Positions 8,901 to 17,057 are shown, counted from the stretch's first letter. The stretch: DNA of 64,000 nt from Cladocopium goreaui (GCA_947184155.2 CAMXCT020002057.1:362501-426500), one strand, 5' to 3'. The notes: a model not told the origin generated them from the sequence alone. A program made the numbers and translations.

Positions 8901-10250
8901 GACACGAATCACGCCATCGCGCATTGGCTCTTGCTGGCGGTGGCACTGGGTCTGTACCTGGCTGGGGTCTGCTGGCACTGGGGTGAACCTTGCGGGGACC
9001 CACAAGAAGGTCAGGAAAAGACCCGTGTGGGGGGTCCTAGGGGCCGCAAGGTCCGATTCGAACCCTACCACGAGTCCCTCGCGGCTGCCGGATCTCCTAC
9101 CAGTCAAGCCACGGGTAAGAAACAGAGTCTCGAGAAGCCGAGGCGGCTGGGTAGCCCTCAGGCTGCTAGGGCGGCGCAAGGGACGACTGGACCCAAGCTG
9201 GGCCTACGCTTGAAATGCAAAGAAGATTATCACGAGGAAGCCATTCGTGTCGCTCTTGATCGCCTCGCCATCTCCACCCGGCGGACTTATGAATCTCAAC
9301 TCAAGTGGTGGAGGCTTTTTTGCGCTCGTAGAGGAGTCAGTTGGATTCTCACTGGCCCCTCAAGCAATAAGACAGAAGAAACACTCCTCATCGACTTTCT
9401 CCTGCACTGTGCCTGCAATGAAGGGCGCGCACCGGGAACGCTGAAGCTTCGGCTGGCCGCAGTGCGCAGCGTCCACCTTTCACTCGGCATGGAAGATCCC
9501 TTGGAAGGCCGAGGAAGAGTTGCCATGGCACTGGCAGGCCTACGAAGGCGTTACAAGGTTCCTGAAAGGAGGGCGCCAGTGACCCCCAGGATGCTCAACT
9601 ATCTGCATGATCGCCTCCGTGGCTCGTCTTCGAGCCCGGAGTCTGTGCTCCTGTGGGCTGGGATCTGCCTTGGGTTCTTCTTTCTGTTGAGGGCCTCTGA
9701 ATTCCTTCCCCTTGGTTACCTTCCTCTCTCGAGACACCTGAAGGGCCACCAGGTACTGCTGTACTCCCATGGTAACCTGTGCACTATCAGCAACCTGGCA
9801 GAGGCCGACGAAGTTCGGGTCAAGCTCGTCGGCAGCAAGACCAATTACAACTTGGAGACAAATCGCAATCACCACCGGACTGGAAACCAAGTCTGCCCAG
9901 TAGAGTCGGTTGTCCAGCTGTTCCAGAAATTTCCGGAGAGATATCTGGGCGGCTGCGAAGCCACGGAGCCACTCTTTAGAACTCCCTCGGGAGAGGGAAT
10001 CCAAAGGGAAGCGATTCAGATGCTGCTGAGAGAAGCCGCTTGCCAATGTGGTGTGGGCGGAACAATTGGTTCGCACTCATTACGTTTTGGTGGTGCAAGC
10101 GCGCTATGGACGGCATTCAAAGACGCATCTGTTGTGAGAAGGTTTGGACGTTGGGCGAGCGACGCATTCCATTCCTATTTGTGGGAAGACCGGGAATATT
10201 CCCGGGGAATGGCAGCATCTATGTTGAACACTGACCTAGCACCGACGTGA
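2820..10250 (+). CDS. Retrotransposon Pol polyprotein: RT - RNase H - MTase-like - Tpt1/KptA - tyrosine recombinase
   Basis: An unbroken 2476-residue frame. Domains in order: reverse transcriptase (about 195-370; D265 and the M349-D350-D351 catalytic motif); RNase H (about 535-690; D546, E609, D634, D684); degenerate C5-methyltransferase-like region (about 790-1045); RNA 2'-phosphotransferase Tpt1/KptA (about 1131-1317; R1140, H1141, R1192, R1254); acidic, coiled and charged linker (about 1330-1790); duplicated Cys/His motifs and two membrane segments (about 1797-2056); tyrosine recombinase (about 2130-2476; R2291, H2419-x2-R2422, Y2453). The ATG at 2820 lies within ORF1; entry by frameshift at 2895-2902 is an alternative to independent initiation. 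RT and recombinase would copy the element and insert a circular cDNA. The Tpt1 domain is not a standard part of such elements as far as I know. Confidence 0.93.
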   Translation: MFRARRRLATGGGRPLCGSRGLHFLGGGGASSFSNLGKDFHGLKGPLARPLDPAVEQATKEYLDFFRNRAFSAEHFASAAQKGSALLAAAGGWQEALRAIRRVWVQERGDHMSGLHSDFFEGLVHPAVLERARHVAIWGVEASADLEETTRTKSAPHPSLKEHLDEAAAQLWDDASKGRSLLCFDTGKGLEGVVSVPMARVPKMNPDRTVSDKGRVIWDATPVNRYCHKSRHPPALQPRHQEVARAILWWKLRYPRIRILFSKKDVSEAFKWIPVRLEDSKLFAADLPAEYSNTQEGITIVYGFLTFGWCGAPGEYMHYAWVIKLAHEAFAPENSRWEDTVPYHSFVLMDDTVLIEPEIGLRPETSVALTEHLTRAVLGDASINEGKDWLEGRLETRKLIWGLIYDTQTNTRSLPSAKLEKAYHLLHLPDFDSGCTHVSLRLIQELRGNQQFWLAVLPGLSPYLGCTNDLLGPADPQGQARAKGDEKQQRETWNRFWEAIELQRLLVDVSASWEVRFTHPLNAALSISELLSFPGMQSQVVWACGDATPERVAAVDWHGKVAIVEPASLVWQRIRYFCGGEEGTDEEQSGPYSEDRTDPEDGLLISLAELLAVVSLACTRWTAWRGKIVIYAGDNQNVISWLEKRQAGPPAARFLLQLLAALETVGGFRLHASYVRTYHNQVADSLTRAEAQSILEEHGLRKLPFSEVLLGTLDKGWTRRALLWDGMDHGDKAAALQLGLRRHPEGPNKHPFPLKEGLVCAEIGEAGPYEIELVSKGLIVQRHTLEEASHRECTPERYVCLFHPGGRGEVATAARFAELAVRWEPEGVWVDSITSHGPRAAERILEDAGWHTRVFQVSGRTLQDQCWWKRWILMAVPAEKRLPPAPCLTLDAEPATPPLHTYPTEWLLEDKKVPDATWKTGRLKLDSAMPHLGQATPKPRGTLQTPEGRRHVWDPFKPLPQLHHGSWGNDNKDSLLLLGYSANGPAARTITPGEAFRLLGGRAEQHPKDTPSTELALERLMGTPRSLALVAGRWASALGTDRGASGSCFEPEQSSAAEAKAESREADETPEACFEPGNSDSERVGICSLPWEDKARAALMAWLQSRGWEVERRAGGTKRRKKKEEDWSTQFSKALASCLRHEAGSAECHITEDGWVTMDHLRGYLRAKLRWPERYLTEEAVRAEVEGNWKQRFVVRTDESTGRSCVAAWSGHTIPGVVGPGVLVEPSEVPALLVHGSYHKHTASIVQSGLSASRRMVHLVDPERASNKWRADLETRVPVDTRKAQEAGVSFRVTGNDVWLADTDIPPEALGKVVAWTTDDFWFASESTRARARPEQASPVPFYKTGAVGAAGSGSRLPAWPPGSLKQEQDLKEGLAQTATGLASAVAGLKVEEGEEEVQVDPRTLEPTVVTLSEADWNLSEESDTGPEEPPAPATRTVMKEGDRGSAEAEIKLNPGLIEREERQEVAEARLAPGTTSAGSSWKPTLVKEHQDPEPGKGGPKPGRLEPKHEQGAEPEGLPLERVKPPPAEDSEEDSPIGLPARYRPVGRVEPGQPQEERKLVPAQGLKLGTGKVKLLQALAEADTANWENLQSALKEAEGSGGEKAALVEDLERLTQQRKEAAEGIKEALEAETHRVRQCEEEDSRYLETLDSQGEYMRKLERFNSARPSKTAKVLSSDRLTSEIEAGVSVWVARRREKARLRAQAHREGLQRGAPSEGSTKHEPIETPEGAEEARQQAARREIAEFREHLREQGRGAVPKYRRAPDSRQRKATKKRNRAAKEAEARAVPEGALSPTRNDDAERDTNHAIAHFHRQENDHAMVLAGARLPPNLVSEGTVLLGLVLLTGILLGLAWGSCRRSLAHSPARTDPLALSPRDNLPRAPHRHEVAAGRHASTSSATEVHRRGSRGSTSSPAPDNPRRRSPRPSQRGLDRRRANWHKEGCPRTDASTLWLEACKDCVTISEVDDYQGSVEATWSGARWHKPRCGHTRGRNVVRFAPCQECARVAAPSQSRGSIRGPGRNNDAERDTNHAIAHWLLLAVALGLYLAGVCWHWGEPCGDPQEGQEKTRVGGPRGRKVRFEPYHESLAAAGSPTSQATGKKQSLEKPRRLGSPQAARAAQGTTGPKLGLRLKCKEDYHEEAIRVALDRLAISTRRTYESQLKWWRLFCARRGVSWILTGPSSNKTEETLLIDFLLHCACNEGRAPGTLKLRLAAVRSVHLSLGMEDPLEGRGRVAMALAGLRRRYKVPERRAPVTPRMLNYLHDRLRGSSSSPESVLLWAGICLGFFFLLRASEFLPLGYLPLSRHLKGHQVLLYSHGNLCTISNLAEADEVRVKLVGSKTNYNLETNRNHHRTGNQVCPVESVVQLFQKFPERYLGGCEATEPLFRTPSGEGIQREAIQMLLREAACQCGVGGTIGSHSLRFGGASALWTAFKDASVVRRFGRWASDAFHSYLWEDREYSRGMAASMLNTDLAPT
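2895..2902 (+). other. G8 run, candidate -1 frameshift site between ORF1 and ORF2
   Basis: Eight consecutive G residues lie in the ORF1/ORF2 overlap. In the ORF1 frame they read as G GGG GGG, the X XXY YYZ form of a -1 slippery heptamer, and a -1 slip here enters the open ORF2 frame directly. The overlap and frame relation are seen; use as a frameshift site is inference, and no downstream pseudoknot was modelled. Confidence 0.35.
3400..3930 (+). other. Reverse transcriptase domain of Pol
   Basis: Residues about 195-370 of Pol. The first catalytic Asp is D265 in FSKKDVSEAF, and the palm motif reads VLMDDTVLIEP (M349-D350-D351), so the usual tyrosine of YxDD is replaced by LMDD. The motif GFLTFGWCGAPGEYMHY precedes it, equivalent to the QG/SP region. 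Order and spacing fit DIRS-type RTs. Confidence 0.9.
4420..4890 (+). other. RNase H domain of Pol
   Basis: Four acidic residues in the expected order are visible: D546 in ACGDAT, E609 in SLAELLAV, D634 in YAGDNQN and D684 in NQVADSLTR. The last motif (N-x2-AD-x-LTR) is typical of the RNase H tail of DIRS and related elements. It would remove the RNA strand during cDNA synthesis. Confidence 0.85.
5190..5960 (+). other. Degenerate C5 DNA methyltransferase-like region of Pol
   Basis: Residues about 790-1045. ILEDAGWHTRVFQVSGRTLQ followed by a WWKRWILMAVP strand resembles the motif VI-VIII part of C5 cytosine methyltransferases, and ARTITPGEAFRLLGG resembles motifs IX-X near their C-terminus. 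I see no Pro-Cys catalytic motif, so it is probably inactive or only structurally related. DIRS elements usually carry an adenine-methylase-like domain at this place, so a methyltransferase fold after RNase H has precedent. Confidence 0.45.
6205..6770 (+). other. RNA 2'-phosphotransferase (Tpt1/KptA) domain inside Pol
   Basis: Residues about 1131-1317. The family's landmarks appear in order: SKALASCLRH (R1140-H1141), DGWVTMDHL, KQRFVV (R1192), AWSGHT, LVHGSY (family HGT), QSGLSASRRMVHLV (R1254 four residues before the conserved His) and NDVWLADTDIPPEAL. The four catalytic residues (Arg-His-Arg-Arg) are all present. The family transfers the splice-junction 2'-phosphate of tRNA to NAD+, and some members can ADP-ribosylate nucleic acid ends. 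It lies between the methyltransferase-like region and the acidic linker in one unbroken frame, so it is part of the retroelement protein and not a neighbouring gene. The VG-x-RHG segment of cellular enzymes is not conserved. Confidence 0.87.
8205..9000 (+). other. Duplicated Cys/His motifs and two transmembrane segments in Pol
   Basis: The peptide RNDDAERDTNHAIAHF (from residue 1797) recurs as RNNDAERDTNHAIAHW (from residue 2021). Between them a W-H-x3-C-x12/13-C-x2-C motif occurs twice (W1938, C1943, C1956, C1959; and W1981, C1986, C2000, C2003), about 43 residues apart, which would suit a small zinc site. Hydrophobic stretches at about 1837-1854 and 2036-2056 look like membrane spans. Together they indicate an internal duplication of a membrane-plus-zinc module placed before the recombinase. 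No family recognised. Confidence 0.6.
9210..10247 (+). other. Tyrosine recombinase domain of Pol
   Basis: Residues about 2130-2476. An N-terminal helical SAM-like part (AISTRRTYESQLKWW) is followed by the catalytic core: R2291 in LLRASEF, H2419-x2-R2422 in GSHSLRFGG, W2445 in GRWASD and the nucleophile Y2453 in FHSYLWE. This is the integration enzyme of DIRS-type elements, cutting and joining circular cDNA through a 3'-phosphotyrosine link. Confidence 0.92.
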
Positions 10251-10367
10251 AGACCCAATTTTGTGCCACGGCGGCCCTGTGTCGCCCGGGCTCGCTGCCA
10301 ACAGGCCCGAGGCGCGTTTCGCGCCCGGGCAGTTGCCCTTGCAAGTGCCGAAATGGCGGGAGGGGGA

Positions 10368-10471
10368 TGAGCCCAAGGGGCAAAGACCTTTTCAGCCCTT
10401 TCGCGCGCAAAAACATGTTTGGGCGCGCAGCGGTAGTTTTGCTTCTAGGGAAACCCAAAGGGTCCAAACTG
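10368..10471 (+). repeat. Split direct repeat B1 of the retrotransposon
   Basis: A 104-bp sequence starting TGAGCCCAAGG and ending CCAAACTG, repeated at 10560-10663 with an offset of exactly 192 bp and no mismatch that I can see. It starts 118 bp after the Pol stop codon, as expected for B1 of an A1-ORFs-B1-A2-B2 element. Confidence 0.85.
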
Positions 10472-10559
10472 TAGGAGCTTAGTGTAGCGCGCTCTAGGTT
10501 TTGACCTAAACAGGGTTTACCTTAGTTTTGGGCTCAAGGTAGCCCACCCCCCCACCCCC
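10472..10559 (+). repeat. Inferred A2 segment of the split direct repeats
   Basis: An 88-bp segment between the two B copies. In Ngaro/PAT-type elements this would be a copy of the element's 5' terminal repeat (A1), which lies outside the window, so the identity cannot be confirmed here. It contains a spliced-leader-like stretch at 10520-10538. Confidence 0.6.
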
Positions 10560-10663
10560 TGAGCCCAAGGGGCAAAGACCTTTTCAGCCCTTTCGCGCGC
10601 AAAAACATGTTTGGGCGCGCAGCGGTAGTTTTGCTTCTAGGGAAACCCAAAGGGTCCAAACTG
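10560..10663 (+). repeat. Split direct repeat B2 and right end of the retrotransposon
   Basis: Second copy of the 104-bp B repeat. It marks the 3' end of the element; the following bases show no similarity to the element. Confidence 0.85.
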
Positions 10664-13600
10664 ACATTTCGAACAGGAAGGTTTCATCGGTTTGATCATG
10701 TTTCATCAACCTCAGGAGACCGAGAGGAGGAGAAAGGTGAGGACGAGGCCATCCTAAGGAAACAGCTTCCCATTCAGCGGGATCATCTCGAAGCCTACAT
10801 TCCAAAGTTGTTGCAGTTGAATGTTGACACAGGATGACGTTGCAGTTGAAGAGGAGGAGCATTGCTGATTATATTGATTATGTTTTAAGTTTTAAGGGTA
10901 AACTCATACTCTGAAATGCAGGAAGAAAGATACTCAACTTATCTGAACTTTACTAAACCTCCGTGCACCTTTCGACCTCTTCTACCACAGGACAACCGGA
11001 GTGCTTCAGACAAAGCGCTGGACTTGCTGGAGGAAGTGAAGCTCTCAGCCACGGCCCACAATGGGCTCTACTGGGTGGGTAGGAAACTGTGAACAGCCAG
11101 ATACAGCCAGTATTGGTGGGAGAGATTCTGCCTCGTCCAACACCCTTCTAAAAGGCATCTAGGGTCTTGGAGCTCTGTATTTTTGACCGAAACAGGCACA
11201 AACAAATCTGAAAGCTTCTGGTCCCATCAGCAGCCAGCTGTAATTCTCTGTCTTTGTTTTGTTCATGTCATCAACAGGCTGTGGAAGACTGTCTGTTATA
11301 GTGATTATACATGATTATACTGTAAAATTGTGGAGGGTTTCCTGAACTGCCGCGAGCAAGGAGAAGAAGTCGATGACTCCTTTGGAGCAGCTGGAGAGAT
11401 CTCTTCTATGGAAGGTGCTCTGTCTCGGAGGTGTTCAAAGTCTTCTGAGACAAGAAGAGTCGGTAGTATCACCATGTATCACCCATCAAAATGACCTATC
11501 AGACAACTCGATATAGACCTGAACAGGTTGTCAGACACTCTCACTTACACGGTGATTCCTGCGTTTCTTGTTTTCAGGTTGAAGGCAACGACTTCTTCAA
11601 GCGAGGAGAGTTGTTTAAAGCTGCAGACTGCTGAAATCTCAGACGCTTAGATGTTCAGATGTTCGAGACAGGGCATGGCGCGGGATATTTTGACATGCTG
11701 GCAGTGCTTGTGTTTTGAGTCATCGAGTCATCCTGGACAATCCGGAGCAGTTCAATCTCGGCCAAGGCTACTACCACGCCATCGTTTTTGCCAGGGTGCC
11801 TTCCCCAGTTTCCTGTTAATGATCCAGCTACCCAGCTGCAAATAGCTGCAATGTCTCTAAGGTGATACATGCTCGATGCATGCCTGCTTGTCTGTGAATT
11901 CATACGTTTTCAATCGTTTTCACCTTGGCCTGGTAGGATCTCACCAAGAATCCGCAGCACTATCCCGAGATGAAACACACGCTTGGAGCCCAAGCTGCCC
12001 TTCGACTCTGTGGGATCCCTGGATCGGATCATCGCTGAGGTCGCAAGAGATGACCAAGGCCAAGGCCACATCGATCTCAAAGCTTGTGCACGTACGATCA
12101 TGTAAGGTAAACATAGGTAAAACTAATTAAAAACTGGTAAAACATACGGGGATTTAGATGGATTTAGGATGATGGCAATCCTGACGATTCTGAAATACAT
12201 TGAAGATCGTTGAAGTATATATTGTGAATACTTCCCAAGCAGCATCTTGGTACATTGGCATGCAAACGCTCTGAAACTTTGAATCTGTTCAGGAGCTGTG
12301 TGAGTCTGTCTTCACCAACTTGGCGAAGCGACCTCAATCATTTGCCAGTTCCAGATCAAGAGTAGGGAATGGTACATCCAGAAGCATTTCATGAATTTCA
12401 TAAACATGTCATTATATATTATATGTATATAGATACATGGATGGATCATATAAACATTCATATTTTTTTGATGTTTTTTAGATACTTATACAAATTATAT
12501 AGAACTTCACAAAGATGTCAGCAACGTTTCGAGTCATTTCCTCCAGAGGCTGGTGCAGCTGAAGTATGGCTGCAGCTTGAGCCCCGAAAACTCTGAGCGA
12601 TGTAAGGCACCGTAACGGGCAGCTGTAGCTGGTGTCCTGATGATCTGGTGGTTGGTAAGGGCTTAATATGGCTTAATCTGGTGATTATTCATGATTATTC
12701 ATGGTTAATAATGGATATTAACGAGTATAACATGGTACAACTCACATGATGATCACAATGATCACAATGATCACCGCATGTTTCCTGTACAGTTCATGAC
12801 GCAAATCCGGTTTGCCTTTTCTCGTGCACCACCGTGCACCCAAGGAGGGCTCAAATTGTTGACCGCGATTGAAACGCATCTGCTGCAGGTTTTGGAAGAA
12901 GGAGCGAAATCGGCATCGCAAGCCTTAAAGCTGAATGCAAAAAATGCGATTCACTCAGTTGTAATCGTCGCTTCCTTCGCAGTTCCTATTCCATTCTTCT
13001 TCTCTCATGATTCTGCATGACTGTTTATTGAGTTGCTTCGGCAAGGTCAAAGCTCTCTACAGAAGAGCTGCCACAAATGCAGTTTTGGCAAAAACTAACA
13101 AAACAAATTCAGAGGCAAGTCTGCGTCCATGCTCTGGAGCGAGGATCGGTAATCAGGATGTTAGTCTTTGCAGTCATTTTCCACGAAAAGCGTAGACATT
13201 GATGCGTAGTCATTGATGTGTAGACATTGATGAAACTGGAGCAACCGGTGTCTACTGCCAATCTAATGCCAGCGGAGCAACTTCAACGTCGGGCGTGCAA
13301 GGCACAAGAGATGTGTGCAGAGGTGAAAGCAGATTTGATGAAGGTGATCGAAGTGTTTTGGCAGGAGATTAGGACCTTTGCAGCATGTCAATGCATTTCG
13401 CGTCAATGAAATGGACAAGCTCTTTACAGTTTTTTTTCAGTTAGAGACATTTCCATTTTTTCAACCGAGCTCACATAGACCATAAAGAAGTTCCAGATTT
13501 CTGATTTGTACTCGTATGATTTGTCCTCGTATACTCTCATACATGTCATGCATGTCATCGCCAAGGCCGAACCACAAAACAAGGAAGCTCGTGCCGAGCT

Positions 13601-13873
13601 CAAAGCAGTTCAGGAGCTCACACGAGTGCACTTCTTCATCTCAGTGTGATTGGTTAATGACTTTGGCAAAATTTGACGAATAGGATTTTGGGATATCTGG
13701 TTGGATTGTTGTTCCAGGAGCATCTGAAGCAACTCAAGCGTGAAGAGCGCGAAGGCCGGGAATATTTCAAAGCGATGCGCGATGAAGAAGACTCTTTGCC
13801 CGAAGGTGAAAAGCGAGAGTTTTCCTTTGCCAGTACTTTGTCGGGCATGGGTTTCAAGGAGCGATACGACTAG
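10664..13873 (+). CDS. Multi-exon TPR protein, immunophilin-type C-terminal half (exon model incomplete)
   Basis: Short exons after AG acceptors read as a TPR region like that of large FKBPs. Best supported exons: 10991-11074 (SASDKALDLLEEVKLSATAH); 11578-11629 (VEGNDFFKRGELFKAAD, a TPR first helix); about 11795-11861 (FPVNDPATQLQIAAMSLR); about 11969-12103; 12293-12361; about 12515-12601; 12889-12950 (ALKLNAKNA); about 13031-13110 (KVKALYRRAATNAVL, the classic TPR3 helix); about 13230-13345 (ending AEVKADLMK); about 13563-13620 (AEPQNKEARAELKAVQE); and terminal exon 13718-13873, ending EREGREYFKAM then an acidic tail and TAG. Order and motifs match the TPR and post-TPR helix of FKBP-type co-chaperones. 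The 5' end is not identified; the retroelement sits directly upstream and may have cut the gene. A possible exon lies at 10730-10838. Confidence 0.5.
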
Positions 13874-13927
13874 ATCGAGTGATATGTCTAAGCGACATCC
13901 ACTGACGGAGCCGGGGGTTCCTGTCAG

Positions 13928-15716
13928 GAGAAGGATCTTCTTGGAGATGGCTCTGTTCGAAAGCAGCAGGTCTCCACTGGTGATGGTGGCAAATGGCTCA
14001 ACGAGGCTCATTCCATCTTCCTAGTCACCTGCGTTCAACTTGACGATCACAACACATTACAATAGTTATTCAATAGTTACAATAGATAACATATATCACA
14101 ATCATCAGTGAATTTGATGCAATCTGTCAGGATTGGCTTCAGTGGACTTCGCGGACAAAATGCATCGGCCTGAGTTTCGGCTGAAATCGAGTGCAAATTG
14201 TCCCAGCCGACAGCAGTCAATTCGCACCATTGAGGCGTGATCCATGTCGCTGTTAGTTCAGTGCAAGAAGGCCCTCCAGTCACTCCAGTCTGATAAACCG
14301 AGAAGCGATGACCGATATAAACCGATCAAACAAACAGTACTGGCAGTACTGGCAGTACTGGCAGTAGCAATTGGGTCGTGAGGCCGATCTGATCCAGTCC
14401 GCGCCTTGAGCATTGCACTGATCGATCTGCACCGCCGACCCAAGTTGCAACAACTGAAGGTGAGCCTTTCCTTCATCCTGGGGGATCCAGATATGCATGA
14501 AGGCAGCCATGGCAGCAGACATCGGGACCAGATGGGACCAGCAGCAGCTTATCTTTATAAATCTTTATAATATTTCCTACACTACAAGTAGACTAAGTAG
14601 ACATGAGAATCATAATGGAAATGAACGTTTCATGCCTGCATTCGAGGGATCAACTTGGCTGTCAAGTCCATGACCAAGGGTGAGGCGAGGTCGGCCAAGT
14701 GAGCAAAGTGCCCCCGAATTGTACTTAATCGATTTTAAATCGATCTTAGCTTAACAGTCTTTAAGTGTAATCCCGTAATATGTACTTGTCAGCAATTCTA
14801 CTTGGCCACAATTCTTTTGGAGGTGGCTAACTTCACCTTTGCTCGGCAGCGACTCGCGGCTGACAGTGGCCTCACCCGGCTCCTGCCGAAGGTCGAGGCC
14901 TGCGGAGCAGCCTCGGGTGAACGGTTTGATGTTGATGTGGTCACCTTCTGTTGATCTCTGGAATATAATATGGAAATCTATGGAATGATGACAACAAGTT
15001 TTAAGATGTTTTAAGATGTTTTTAAAACTATGAACGAAATAGACATGAAGACATGGCCATGATGTCTGCAGGAATCTTGCCAGTGGCAGATCGAGTTCCA
15101 AAAGTTTGTGACCTGGGAAGACTTGGATCGAAATGGCGAGAGGCGGGGCTTCAGTGATCTCTTCAACGATCTCGTAGCCTTGTAGCATTCGTAGCCCTTT
15201 CCTTTCAGCTGGCTATTCTGACTCTTTACAACTCTACAAAACGATCAAAACGAGGCTTCGGAAGATTCACGAAGAGGGCTACGGGGCGTGCCTGGCCGAG
15301 GACCTTTCAGAGGCCATTGATGGCCATTGATGGGCATTCTGTTGAGTCGTGTTAAGTTGTTTTTTCTGTCGGAAACGTGAAGCCATGATGCCACTGATAG
15401 GTTTTCGTCCATTGGCGCTTAACGGGACCTGACAACAAGCTGGTCCACTCTACAAGGTGCAGCGTGCTGGGAAGCAAAACATTGCGTGTCCCAATGCTGT
15501 CAGCTAGGTACACAGTACGGATGGCTGATGGCCAAGATATGAAGCAAGTGGAGGATGAGGAGATTTGTGAGTGATTTTTGAGTGCTTTGAGCAGATTTGT
15601 TTCTTCGCAACACTAATTCCCAGCAGATCTGAATCCTATTTTCTGTCTCACCCGCTTTGATCTGGCAGAGTTTGGGCAGGACAAAGTGGCTCCCTCCTTC
15701 ATCGTTGGCGAGTCAG
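13928..15716 (+). CDS. FKBP-like peptidyl-prolyl isomerase exons (partial model)
   Basis: Downstream of the TPR gene stop, a series of exons reads as FKBP domains. 13928-14023 gives KDLLGDGSVRKQQVSTGDGG, the usual domain opening (DGGxxKxxxxxG). About 14632-14698 gives GINLAVKSMTKGEAR, the conserved central Met-x-x-GE helix. About 14851-14960 ends FDVDVVTF, the usual last strand. A second domain is suggested by RKIHEEGYGACLAEDLSEAI (about 15255-15310), YTVRMADGQDMKQVEDEEI (about 15508-15568) and EFGQDKVAP (about 15668-15716). Together with the TPR exons upstream this suggests a tandem pair of FKBP-TPR genes or one long gene. Exon edges and joins are not proven, and some donors would be non-canonical. 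Confidence 0.42.
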
Positions 15717-17057
15717 TTAGAGACACAGCATTCTTCTGGCAGGAGGAAGAAATTTCTAGTTACTAGTTTGGCCTTGGCACTTTAAGATTCTGTATTTGCT
15801 CTTCGGAATCTTTGCACAAGTCCAATACTTAATGCGTACATATGCGTACTAGTTACTAATACAATGTACGCTCTCCCCATTTCATCAATTGCCACTTTTC
15901 GATTTGGAAGGCTTCTACCCATTCCCATTTGTCTCCCAGTCTCAGCTGCTGTGTTCGCATGGGTCACTAATTTCTTGCGCAGTGTCATCTAATTTCGGTG
16001 TTTTGCTCTTTTTTTGCTATTCAATGCACCCGGCAATGATGAAACCTTCAGTCGCGAAGGGTGTTGTTTGGCTGTTTGAATTTTTCTCTCAGCGTTTGGG
16101 ATTGCGCATGCATTCATTGAGATCAGCTCCTAAGTCAGGCATGGTCTCCAGTAGCCACCCTTTGCCGTTCTTTGAAACAAGGAGGCGTCAAGGAACTCAG
16201 CTTGTGAATTTCAAATCTTTTGCATTCTTTCATGGCACCATTCATGCTTTGGGATATATTTGAATTGCATATCTGCTAGTGGCCTGTTTTAAATCCGGTT
16301 GTGAAACAAGGTTGCCGAACTGCGTCTCAAAGATGTACCAGAACTCCCACAGGCATGTGTGATGTACCGGGTGTGCTGGGGCATTTGTTGTGTCAACCAG
16401 TTCCATCTAGTGCCTGATTTCATTTGGCAGATTTCTTTCAAATGCAGGATCCAAATAACGACGATGTCTCAGCGAAGCTTTCGATGATGATGAATCGCGG
16501 CTCGACTGTTCGTGCCCGAGAAGTGCGGCGTTGAAACATTCAGACTCAGTCTGACCCCGTGCAGCCGCAGACATCGGATGTGAAAGTCTTAGGCGAAGCT
16601 CAGTCATTGCACGGTCAAGGTGGAGCTCGAAAGAGTAGTGTGAAGCTGAGATTCATTGAGATTCTACATGGGCCTCTGCTGGTTCCAGACGTGTTTCTGA
16701 GATCTCAAAAAATGGTGAGTGTGATATGGTGTAATTCTGCCCGAAAAAGCATCCGCGAAAAAACGAGCTAGGGGACATGCAGCGACACGCTACATACCAT
16801 GCATAGCAGGATAATTGACTCAATTTCTGTCTCTAGCCATTTGGTCCAAAGTAACTGCCTGGTTCAGCTTGTGCGACTTTGAGGATGTTGCAGATGTGCT
16901 GAAGCGTGATGGCATCAGGAAGTGAAATTCGCTTCACCCGGCACCTTCGCGAAGTTTGAATCCTACATCGATCATCGATCCAGTAGTGACTCAGAAGATG
17001 GTTTCAAGTTGAAGGTTTTTACGGCATCTTGACAGCAAAAGTGGACATCGGAGAGAC
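15717..17057 (+). other. Intron-like stretch with two candidate exons
   Basis: Mostly AT-rich non-coding sequence. After an AG at 16452 the frame reads DPNNDDVSAKLSMMMNRGS, which resembles the end of a TPR region (D-P-N-N-x-x-V), so it may belong to the FKBP/TPR gene. About 16575-16732 is a second open stretch after CAG, ending at a GTGAGT donor. Nothing else is supported. Confidence 0.3.

Larger units (their letters stand above)
1..10663 (+). mobile_element. Tyrosine-recombinase retrotransposon (DIRS/Ngaro/PAT-like), 5' end outside window
   Basis: A GC-rich block holds a Gag-like ORF, a Pol ORF with reverse transcriptase and RNase H, and a C-terminal tyrosine recombinase in place of a DDE integrase. 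No aspartic protease or long terminal repeat is seen. Right of the last stop codon a 104-bp sequence occurs twice around an 88-bp spacer, which matches the B1-A2-B2 half of the split direct repeats of Ngaro/PAT-type elements; the matching A1 copy should lie left of position 1. At 10664 the sequence changes to the AT-richer, exon-poor composition of the rest of the window, so I place the element edge there. Both ORFs are intact, so the copy may be young. Class assignment is firm from the RT-RH-YR order; the exact family is inference. Confidence 0.9.
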
